A stretch of DNA of 6,239 nucleotides. Origin: Thermoleophilia bacterium. Its GTDB lineage: Bacteria; Actinomycetota; Thermoleophilia; RBG-16-64-13. Of this stretch, positions 1 through 4,588 are shown piece by piece (the stretch's first letter is position 1; each line of letters begins with the position of its first letter). The position numbers and the translations under genes were made by a program. The notes beneath the pieces are model-generated. The model searched no databases and was not told the origin of the DNA. It saw nothing but the letters and a program-made list of their open reading frames with translations. Where the stretch lies: NCBI GenBank assembly GCA_016929985.1, contig JAFGIH010000204.1:1-6239 (forward strand), given 5' to 3'.

Positions 1-45
1 ACCACGGCTGCCGACATCAACCTAGGAGACATTCCTCTGGCATAG
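1..45 (+). CDS. Possible C-terminal end of an upstream gene (partial)
   Basis: Frame 1 is open from the first base and ends in TAG at 43-45, giving the tail TTAADINLGDIPLA. The strong hairpin at 84-115, about 40 bases past this stop, is what one expects after a gene end on the plus strand, and this is the main support. The other two forward frames stop at 24 (frame 2) and inside the hairpin at 100 (frame 3). Fourteen residues are too few to name a family. A neighbouring pyr-pathway gene would be plausible from context only. Confidence 0.35.
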   Translation, partial: TTAADINLGDIPLA

Positions 46-83
46 GTTCCTGCGACAGGCACCGAACGCCTCCAGTCTCTTGC

Positions 84-120
84 GACCGGCGGGGCCGCTG
101 ACGGCCCCGCCGGTCTGTTT
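84..120 (+). terminator. Strong GC hairpin, likely terminator before pyrE
   Basis: A perfect 14-bp inverted repeat (84-97 with 102-115) encloses the 4-base loop CTGA. The downstream tract is only TGTTT, so it is a weak-tailed intrinsic terminator, but the stem is very stable. It follows the presumed upstream stop at 43-45 and lies about 105 bases before the pyrE start. This suggests that pyrE is transcribed separately from what precedes it. A role as a leader or attenuation structure for pyrE is possible if transcription reads through. Confidence 0.65.
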
Positions 121-135
121 CGTACGCTCATCGTG

Positions 136-164
136 TTCCCCTGGGCGCGCTCTCGGATTATGAT
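136..164 (+). promoter_or_regulatory. Possible pyrE promoter
   Basis: A TATGAT box at 159-164 matches the -10 consensus at five of six positions. It lies 17 bases after a poor -35-like TTCCCC at 136-141. It falls between the terminator hairpin and the pyrE ribosome-binding site and would give a leader of about 50 bases. The -35 is weak, so this is only a candidate. Confidence 0.33.
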
Positions 165-221
165 GAAAGTTGCCTTGGTGGTTAAGGCCCGGCGCGCACT
201 GTACCAAGACCTGGAGGTAAC

Positions 222-773
222 GTGGATAAGGAGTCACTGGGGAAGCTGCTGTTGCAGACCGCCTATCTGGAGGGAGACTTCGTCCTGCGGTCTGGCCGGC
301 GGAGCAAGTACTATCTCGACAAGTACCTGTTCGAGACCGATCCCCAAGTGCTTAGGGGCATCGTGTTCGAGATGGCTATGATGATCCGCAACGAGCTGGC
401 CATGGGTGCGACCTACACCCGTCTGGCTGCGCCCGAACTCGGCGGGGTGGTGCTGGGAGCCGGTCTCTCGTTAGAACTGGGGCTCCCGCTCCTTCTGGTG
501 CGCAAGCTCACGAAAGACTATGGCACGAGCAAGCGCATCGAGGGGCGCCTCGAACCGGGGGAGACGGTGGCCGTGGTTGAGGATATCGTGACCTCGGGAG
601 GTGCGGCCATCCAAGCGGTTGAGGCGCTGCGAGAGGCCGGGTTGGTCGTGAACGAGCTGTACTGTGTGGTCGATCGTGAAGAGGGCGGCAGGGAGGCGGC
701 GGCCGCCGCGGGACTGGCGTTGCGCCCGCTCTTCACCTCGTCGGAGTTGGGCATTGCGCCGAGGCCGCAATAA
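222..773 (+). CDS. pyrE: Orotate phosphoribosyltransferase
   Basis: PyrE joins orotate to PRPP to give orotidine 5'-monophosphate, the fifth step of pyrimidine synthesis, in the cytoplasm and normally as a dimer whose subunits share active sites. The 183-residue product is a short-type PyrE. SGRRSKYYLDK at residues 24-34 matches the orotate-site N-terminal region. LLVRKLTKDYGTSKRIEG (91-108) holds the Arg-Lys pair and the mobile catalytic loop. VAVVEDIVTSGG (116-127) is the type I phosphoribosyltransferase PRPP-binding motif with its two acidic residues (E120, D121). The start is GTG at 222, preceded by GGAGGT at 213-218. The spacing is a little short, but the N-terminus aligns with what is expected for the family. 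It is separated from HU by 97 bases. PyrF, the next enzyme in the pathway, lies beyond the HU gene. Confidence 0.96.
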   Translation: MDKESLGKLLLQTAYLEGDFVLRSGRRSKYYLDKYLFETDPQVLRGIVFEMAMMIRNELAMGATYTRLAAPELGGVVLGAGLSLELGLPLLLVRKLTKDYGTSKRIEGRLEPGETVAVVEDIVTSGGAAIQAVEALREAGLVVNELYCVVDREEGGREAAAAAGLALRPLFTSSELGIAPRPQ

Positions 774-807
774 GGGCGCTTCTTCGCGCTATATGTGGGA
801 AAAGTCC

Positions 808-837
808 TTGAAGAGCGTTCCAGACATTTGGTAAGGT
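808..837 (+). promoter_or_regulatory. Possible promoter for the HU gene
   Basis: TTGAAG at 808-813 and TAAGGT at 832-837 are 18 bases apart. The -10 keeps the three most conserved positions (TA...T). Transcription would start near 844, about 27 bases before the HU start codon. Having its own promoter would let HU be expressed independently of pyrE, as expected for an abundant nucleoid protein. Confidence 0.4.
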
Positions 838-870
838 GAACGGGTACCCCGCGGACAAAGGGAGGTTGTT

Positions 871-1143
871 GTGACCAAAGCTGAGTTTGTGGACAAACTT
901 GCAGCCAAGAGCGGTCTGACGAAGAAAGACGCCGCAGCAGTGTGCGACGCCTTCGTCGAGGTTGTGACCGAATCGCTGAAGAAGGGGGAGGACGTACAGT
1001 TCACCGGTTTCGGTAAGTTCTACGTACAGCAGCGCGAGGCGCGGCAGGGGATCAACCCGCAGACGAAAGCCAAGATCAAGATCGCGGCGACCAAGGTCCC
1101 GAAGTTCAGCGCGGGTCTGGCTCTGAAGAACGCTGTCAAGTGA
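871..1143 (+). CDS. hup: HU-family nucleoid DNA-binding protein
   Basis: HU is a small dimeric histone-like protein that binds and bends DNA with little sequence preference, compacting the nucleoid and assisting replication, recombination and transcription. The 90-residue product is the standard single-domain length. It shows the N-terminal helical dimerisation part (MTKAEFVDKLAAKSG, 1-15), the turn GFGKF (46-50), the arm sequence REARQGINPQT (55-65) with the DNA-intercalating proline P63, and the C-terminal KVPKFSAGLALKNAV (75-89). There is no basic C-terminal extension like that of mycobacterial or streptomycete HU. The start is GTG at 871 with GGAGG at 861-865, five bases upstream. It is followed by a clear terminator at 1170-1195. 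Its position between pyrE and pyrF has no obvious functional link to pyrimidine synthesis. Confidence 0.97.
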   Translation: MTKAEFVDKLAAKSGLTKKDAAAVCDAFVEVVTESLKKGEDVQFTGFGKFYVQQREARQGINPQTKAKIKIAATKVPKFSAGLALKNAVK

Positions 1144-1169
1144 TCTTCGGGTTTCGAGATGAACTACTG

Positions 1170-1195
1170 GGGCCGCCTTGGGCGGCCCTTTTTTT
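1170..1195 (+). terminator. Intrinsic terminator after the HU gene
   Basis: A perfect 8-bp stem (GGGCCGCC at 1170-1177 with GGCGGCCC at 1181-1188) encloses the loop TTG and is followed by seven T residues (1189-1195). This is the best classical rho-independent terminator in the window. It lies 26 bases after the HU stop and 52 bases before the pyrF start, so it should isolate pyrF from HU transcription unless read-through occurs. Confidence 0.9.
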
Positions 1196-1200
1196 CTCCC

Positions 1201-1230
1201 GGCCGGGTGGCCCCGGCCGACGCTGTCGGC
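1201..1230 (+). promoter_or_regulatory. Overlapping alternative hairpins in the pyrF leader
   Basis: Two small inverted repeats share bases. GGCCGGG (1201-1207) can pair with CCCGGCC (1212-1218), and GCCGAC (1216-1221) can pair with GTCGGC (1225-1230). They cannot both form completely because 1216-1218 belongs to both. The pyrF ribosome-binding site GAGGGGG (1235-1241) begins five bases after the second hairpin. A regulatory role is speculative, and GC-rich spacers produce such repeats by chance. Confidence 0.22.
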
Positions 1231-1247
1231 ACGCGAGGGGGTAGGGC

Positions 1248-2153
1248 GTGAGTGAGACGCATTTCGCCGACCGGCTGTTCGAGGCCGTGGAGAGCAAACG
1301 GTCGCACGTGGTGGTGGGGTTGGACCCCGACTACGATCTGCTGCCGCCCGAGATCCGCGAGGCTCACCCCGCAGGCGAATATGGCAGCGAAGAGGGGATG
1401 AGGGCAGCCTGCTACGAGGACTTCCTGACCGGCCTCCTCGAGAGCCTGCTCGGCGAGGCGGTGGCAGTGAAGCCTCAGATAGCCTACTACGAAGCCTTGG
1501 GCACGCTGGGGTACCAGCTATACATGCGCATAGTGGCTGTGGCAAGGGAGATGGGATACCTCGTGATCGCCGACGTGAAGCGTGGCGATATCGGGAGCAC
1601 GGCCGAAGCTTACGCAAAAGCGCACCTGGACGTGGCAGGGGCGGACGCCGTGACCGTGAACCCCTATTTCGGCACCGACGGGCTGGAGCCGTTCTTCAAG
1701 CGGGTTCGTGAGGCTGGGAAGGGTGTCTTCGTGCTCGTGAAGACATCGAATCCCAGTTCGGCCGAACTCCAAGACCTGACTCTGGCTTCGGGTGAGCCTC
1801 TGTACCGTCGGGTCGCCGATCTGGTCAACCGCTGGGGCGAGGGCACTGAGGGAGCTGGTGGCTACCGATCGGTGGGGGCCGTGGTGGGTGGCACCCATCC
1901 GGTTGAAGGCTCGGAACTGCGGGCGCGGATGCCAAGAGTGCCCCTTCTGATCCCCGGGTACGGCGCCCAAGGCGCGCGCGCTGAAGATCTGCGCGCCATG
2001 TTCGACGCGACGGGGAGCGGAGCCGTGGTGAACTCAGCCCGGGCTATTCTCTACGCGTATCGAAAACGCGAGGGCGTGTCGTGGCAGGAGGCCGCCCGGC
2101 GGGAGGCGCAGGAGATGAGAGCCGCCCTGTGGAGGGCTGCCGGCCGTGGATGA
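1248..2153 (+). CDS. pyrF: Orotidine 5'-phosphate decarboxylase (type 2)
   Basis: PyrF removes CO2 from OMP to give UMP, the last step of pyrimidine synthesis. It is a cytoplasmic TIM-barrel enzyme. The 301-residue length and the sequence fit the longer type-2 PyrF group rather than the roughly 240-residue E. coli type. VVVGLDPDYD (21-30) is the first-strand motif. The catalytic Asp-Lys-Asp set sits in IADVKRGDIGSTAEAY (107-122: D109, K111, D114). VNPYFG (137-142), VKTSNPSS (164-171), GGTHP (214-218), PGYGAQG (236-242) and NSARAIL (262-268) follow in family order, the last ones forming the phosphate-binding part. The start is GTG at 1248, six bases after GAGGGGG. No good promoter is visible in the 52 bases after the HU terminator. 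Its 3' end overlaps the next small gene by 8 bases. Confidence 0.96.
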   Translation: MSETHFADRLFEAVESKRSHVVVGLDPDYDLLPPEIREAHPAGEYGSEEGMRAACYEDFLTGLLESLLGEAVAVKPQIAYYEALGTLGYQLYMRIVAVAREMGYLVIADVKRGDIGSTAEAYAKAHLDVAGADAVTVNPYFGTDGLEPFFKRVREAGKGVFVLVKTSNPSSAELQDLTLASGEPLYRRVADLVNRWGEGTEGAGGYRSVGAVVGGTHPVEGSELRARMPRVPLLIPGYGAQGARAEDLRAMFDATGSGAVVNSARAILYAYRKREGVSWQEAARREAQEMRAALWRAAGRG

Positions 2154-2361
2154 CGACTTCGACGACGATCTCGAGCCGACGTACGAGGTATTCCGGCAGA
2201 AGATGCCTTCCTTCGGCATGGTCCTACCCATCATAGTGTTGATCGTGGTAGTGGCGGTGGTCGCCGGCTTGGTGTGGGGAGGGATCATCCAGGGCGACGA
2301 GTCGCGGGTGGGGCCCCGGCAGGACTCCACGACCGAGGTCACGGTGCAGATCGTGCCGTAG
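2146..2361 (+). CDS. Small acidic single-pass membrane protein, unknown function
   Basis: The 71-residue product starts with a strongly acidic segment (MDDDFDDDLE), followed by a short linker with R17 and K19, one hydrophobic helix at about residues 26-48, and a hydrophilic tail of about 23 residues. I do not recognise a family. It starts at GTG 2146, inside the last codons of pyrF (8-base overlap), with GGAGGG at 2131-2136, nine bases upstream, so translation is probably coupled to pyrF. The clean switch from charged to hydrophobic to polar residues, the ribosome-binding site and the overlap support a real gene. Charges flanking the helix are mixed, so topology is unclear. It ends 57 bases before the end of the convergent membrane-protein gene. 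Confidence 0.75.
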   Translation: MDDDFDDDLEPTYEVFRQKMPSFGMVLPIIVLIVVVAVVAGLVWGGIIQGDESRVGPRQDSTTEVTVQIVP

Positions 2362-2386
2362 GGTGGACGGCTGTGCCCAAGCACGG

Positions 2387-2417
2387 GACCGGCCGGAACG
2401 ACCGGCCCGGGCCGGTC
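2387..2417. terminator. Palindromic hairpin between convergent genes
   Basis: GACCGGCC (2387-2394) can pair with GGCCGGTC (2410-2417). Nested at the right side is a perfect 16-bp palindrome, ACCGGCCCGGGCCGGT (2401-2416). It lies between the stop of the small membrane gene (2361) and the stop of the minus-strand gene (2419-2421), where a shared bidirectional terminator is expected. There is no T-tract on either side, so intrinsic termination is not proven. Confidence 0.4.
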
Positions 2418-2418
2418 A

Positions 2419-3177
2419 TCACGCCGGGCTGCTGCGGCGGATGTCCTCGTAGAGGTAGATGAGCACTAGGTCTGCGAACAACACGATGATGGACTCCACC
2501 AGTATCTGGCTTATGGGCAGCAGGATGAAGACCCGGCCGGTATCCTGGTAGTAGAGGCCGTAGAGCAGATAGACGCCGGTATACAGCAGTTGCAGGACTA
2601 TGAAGATGAGCAGCACGCTCACCCAACGGCGCGTCAGTAATTGCACGCTACGTCGGAGCGCAGGTAGGAATCCCAAATCTTCAAAGACTATGACGTAATC
2701 GGCGAAGACGATGAGCAGGGATATCACCAGCGAGAGCATCACCACGACCTGGCCGAGAACGCTGTCCACCGGGAGGAACAGGGGCACCACCCAGGCGACG
2801 AGATTGGCGAAGATGTAGAAGAGAAGCAGGTTCGCAGCCTCTTCCCACCTACGGGGGGCCAGTGGATACATCGATCCCGCAATGGCCCGGAAGAAGGGGG
2901 CTCGCACCATGGCGGCAAACACGCACACGGCGAATCCCGCGACGATGGCTATCGCCAAAGTGGGTGTGAAGGAGAACGGGTCGAAGAAGTGATCGTAGAC
3001 GTACTGCCAGCGGTCGAAATTCGCGCCGAAGAACTCGCTCGACCGGAGTGCCCGGCCCTCGGCTGCGTAGACCGCCAAGAACGCCAGGGTATTGATGATG
3101 GCCAGCGCCAGTGGATAGAAGTAGAGCCACTGCTTGCGGACGAGGCGACCCCACGCGCGGCGTATGACTGCGCCGAT
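2419..3177 (-). CDS. Six-helix integral membrane protein, unknown function
   Basis: The minus-strand frame gives about 252 residues if started at ATC 3175-3177. Predicted membrane helices lie near residues 17-38, 72-92, 117-137, 143-166, 187-210 and 217-244. FEDLGFLPALRRSVQLLTRRW (165-185), before helix 5, resembles the 'E...AL+RS..L....W' stretch found in several multi-pass families such as GPDPase_memb and DUF4013-like proteins. That is motif-level likeness only, and I do not assign a function. The start is the odd point. The first canonical codon, TTG at 3076-3078, lies inside helix 1 and would remove half of it. In-frame sequence continues upstream with a basic N-terminus (AVIRRAWGRLVRKQW) to a TAG at 3199-3201. 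GGGAGGT (3184-3190, minus strand) places ATC 3175-3177 at ideal distance. The gene is divergent from the carboxypeptidase. Confidence 0.83.
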   Translation of the reverse strand: MGAVIRRAWGRLVRKQWLYFYPLALAIINTLAFLAVYAAEGRALRSSEFFGANFDRWQYVYDHFFDPFSFTPTLAIAIVAGFAVCVFAAMVRAPFFRAIAGSMYPLAPRRWEEAANLLLFYIFANLVAWVVPLFLPVDSVLGQVVVMLSLVISLLIVFADYVIVFEDLGFLPALRRSVQLLTRRWVSVLLIFIVLQLLYTGVYLLYGLYYQDTGRVFILLPISQILVESIIVLFADLVLIYLYEDIRRSSPA

Positions 3178-3183
3178 CGACGT

Positions 3184-3190
3184 ACCTCCC
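3184..3190 (-). promoter_or_regulatory. Ribosome-binding site deciding the membrane-protein start
   Basis: On the minus strand this reads GGGAGGT, a near-perfect Shine-Dalgarno sequence. Seven bases separate GGAGG from the in-frame ATC at 3175-3177. No ATG, GTG or TTG occurs in frame between this site and the TTG at 3076-3078, about 100 bases downstream. Confidence 0.75.
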
Positions 3191-3222
3191 AGACGAGCCT
3201 ACAACAGGCGGTCAGACCGGCC

Positions 3223-3234
3223 CGAAGTATAACA
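3223..3234 (-). promoter_or_regulatory. Extended -10 promoter for the membrane-protein gene
   Basis: The minus strand carries TGTTATACT, an extended -10 (TG-n-TATACT) with TATACT at 3226-3231. There is no convincing -35, which extended -10 promoters can do without. Transcription would begin near 3219, leaving about 41 bases of leader that contains the Shine-Dalgarno sequence at 3184-3190. Confidence 0.6.
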
Positions 3235-3292
3235 CCCGCTTCGAAGCCGTCCCCGCCGGCCTGTGGAGTGACAAAAGGGGAGCAAGGCCCCA

Positions 3293-3301
3293 TGCTATAC
3301 T
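3293..3301 (+). promoter_or_regulatory. Extended -10 promoter for a leaderless carboxypeptidase transcript
   Basis: TGCTATACT at 3293-3301 is an extended -10 (TG-n-TATACT, -10 at 3296-3301). Seven bases later comes the ATG at 3309, whose A is at the normal transcription-start distance. GTGACA at 3268-3273 resembles a -35, but the 22-base spacing is too long. No Shine-Dalgarno sequence lies in the usual window before the ATG, which fits leaderless initiation. Confidence 0.62.
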
Positions 3302-3308
3302 CCGTGAC

Positions 3309-4568
3309 ATGAAGCCTCTGAGACCGCGGTGGGGGCGGCTCCACTCGCTCCTGATCCTCACTTTCATCCTGGTAGTCATGGTGTGCTGGGCCGCGGTCGG
3401 CCCGGCTGAGGGCGCCAGTCCCACGACGACACTGCCGGCGGCGGCTTCACAGGAGAGCAGCTTCACGGTCAAGGCGAGCGACCTCGGCGACTTCGGAGCG
3501 GCGCCGCCGAAGATCGAGTCCGCCTCCGCCATCGTGATCAACCAGACCACCGGCAAGGTGCTGTACGAACGAAATGCCGACGTGCAGCGGCCCATGGCCT
3601 CCACCACCAAGATCATGACGGGCATCCTCGTGCTCGAGCAGATGGACCTCGGCGAGGGGGTGGTCGTCTCTTTGGACGCCGCCATGACGAGCGACGAACA
3701 CCCCTGGCTGCGGGAGGGAGACGTCCTCACGGTGGAAGAGATGCTCTATGCGCTCATGGTGCGCAGCAGCAACCCCGCGGCTGTGGCCTTGGCCGAGGCC
3801 TGCTCGGGGAGCCTGGAGGCCTTCGTTGAGGAGATGAACGACAAGGCGGCCGAGTTGGGCATGGACGACACGCACTTCATCCATCCCAGCGGTCTCGACC
3901 GGAACGGCCACTACTCTACTGCCGCCGACATGGCAGTGCTGGGGCGCTATGCGATGCAGAACGAGAAGTTCCGCGAGCTCGTGTCTACCGAGGAACACAC
4001 CATCGAGCTGCCTGGCCGCGACCCGGTGGTCTGCGAGACGACGAACAAGCTCCTGAAAGAGGTCGAATGGGTCACAGGCGTCAAGACCGGTCTGACCCCC
4101 AAAGCCAAGCAGTGTCTGGTCGGCGCGGGTAGCAAGGATGGGGTGAACGTCATCAGCGTGGTGTTGGGACAGCCATCGTCCAAGGTATGCTGGGCGGAGA
4201 GCGAGGCCCTCATGGAGTACGGTTTCTCCCAATACCGTTACGTCGATCTCATCAAGGAGGGCGCAACGGTCGCGGTGGCGACGGTGCCCTACGAGTTGGA
4301 CGGCCGGCTTGAGCTGGTCACCGCGAGCGGTGTGGGCATGGAGCTCTTCAGAGATGAGTCGGTCACTGCGTCGGTGGAGCTGGATAAGCCGCTCACCCTG
4401 CCGGTGAGCGAGGGCGAGGTGTTCGGCCAGATCCGGTTGACCGTGGACGGCAAAGCGGTCGGGGAGGTCGATCTGGTGGCCACCGAATCGTACGGAGAGA
4501 CCACTCTGGGGTCGAAAGTCGCCTACTTCTGGCGTCGTTTGGGGAGAGTACTAGGACGAGTGTTCTAG
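3309..4568 (+). CDS. Secreted D-alanyl-D-alanine carboxypeptidase (peptidase S11, PBP5-like)
   Basis: This low-molecular-weight penicillin-binding protein trims the terminal D-Ala from peptidoglycan pentapeptides outside the cytoplasmic membrane, limiting cross-linking. The 419-residue product begins with a signal peptide: a basic n-region (MKPLRPRWGR), a hydrophobic core at about 13-30, and likely cleavage near AEGAS at 33-37. A Thr/Ala/Ser-rich linker follows. The three serine-enzyme motifs are all present: STTK (98-101, nucleophile S98), SSN (153-155) and KTG (259-261). HPSGLDRNGHYS (192-203) is also family-typical. The region from about 305 to 395 corresponds to the PBP5 C-terminal beta domain, and the last 20 residues (SKVAYFWRRLGRVLGRVF) form a basic amphipathic helix suited to membrane anchoring. 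The protein is dacA/dacF-like, but the exact orthologue is not decided. It probably heads an operon with the kinase homologue 20 bases downstream. Confidence 0.96.
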   Translation: MKPLRPRWGRLHSLLILTFILVVMVCWAAVGPAEGASPTTTLPAAASQESSFTVKASDLGDFGAAPPKIESASAIVINQTTGKVLYERNADVQRPMASTTKIMTGILVLEQMDLGEGVVVSLDAAMTSDEHPWLREGDVLTVEEMLYALMVRSSNPAAVALAEACSGSLEAFVEEMNDKAAELGMDDTHFIHPSGLDRNGHYSTAADMAVLGRYAMQNEKFRELVSTEEHTIELPGRDPVVCETTNKLLKEVEWVTGVKTGLTPKAKQCLVGAGSKDGVNVISVVLGQPSSKVCWAESEALMEYGFSQYRYVDLIKEGATVAVATVPYELDGRLELVTASGVGMELFRDESVTASVELDKPLTLPVSEGEVFGQIRLTVDGKAVGEVDLVATESYGETTLGSKVAYFWRRLGRVLGRVF

Positions 4569-4588
4569 CTGATGGGAGTTGACCAGGG

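Noticed and set aside
774..800. Possible hairpin GCGC-TTCTTC-GCGC just after pyrE as a terminator
   Set aside because: The stem is only four pairs and no T-tract follows.
1169..1214. The 5' arm of the HU terminator (1169-1177) can also pair with 1206-1214 over nine positions with one G-U pair, suggesting an antiterminator
   Set aside because: The competing partner is downstream of the T-tract, so it is not yet transcribed when termination is decided. It looks like chance GC-rich repetition of the terminator's 3' arm.
733..1617. A 294-codon minus-strand open frame across pyrE's end, HU and pyrF's start
   Set aside because: It runs through three regions with well-supported plus-strand features, including the HU terminator, and its product is a low-complexity Arg/Pro/Ser-rich sequence.
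2989..3312. A 107-codon plus-strand open frame ending in the carboxypeptidase start codon
   Set aside because: It is antisense to the N-terminal part of the membrane protein and runs through both promoters. Its composition does not look like a real protein.
3292..3312. Mini-ORF MLYSVT overlapping the carboxypeptidase ATG as ATGA, a possible coupled leader peptide
   Set aside because: Its start codon lies within or upstream of the extended -10 box, so transcripts from that promoter would not include it, and no ribosome-binding site precedes it at proper spacing.
3447..4232. A 261-codon minus-strand open frame within the carboxypeptidase gene
   Set aside because: It is antisense to the SxxK, SxN and KTG motifs of a certain gene, is His/Gly/Arg-rich and has no domain signal.
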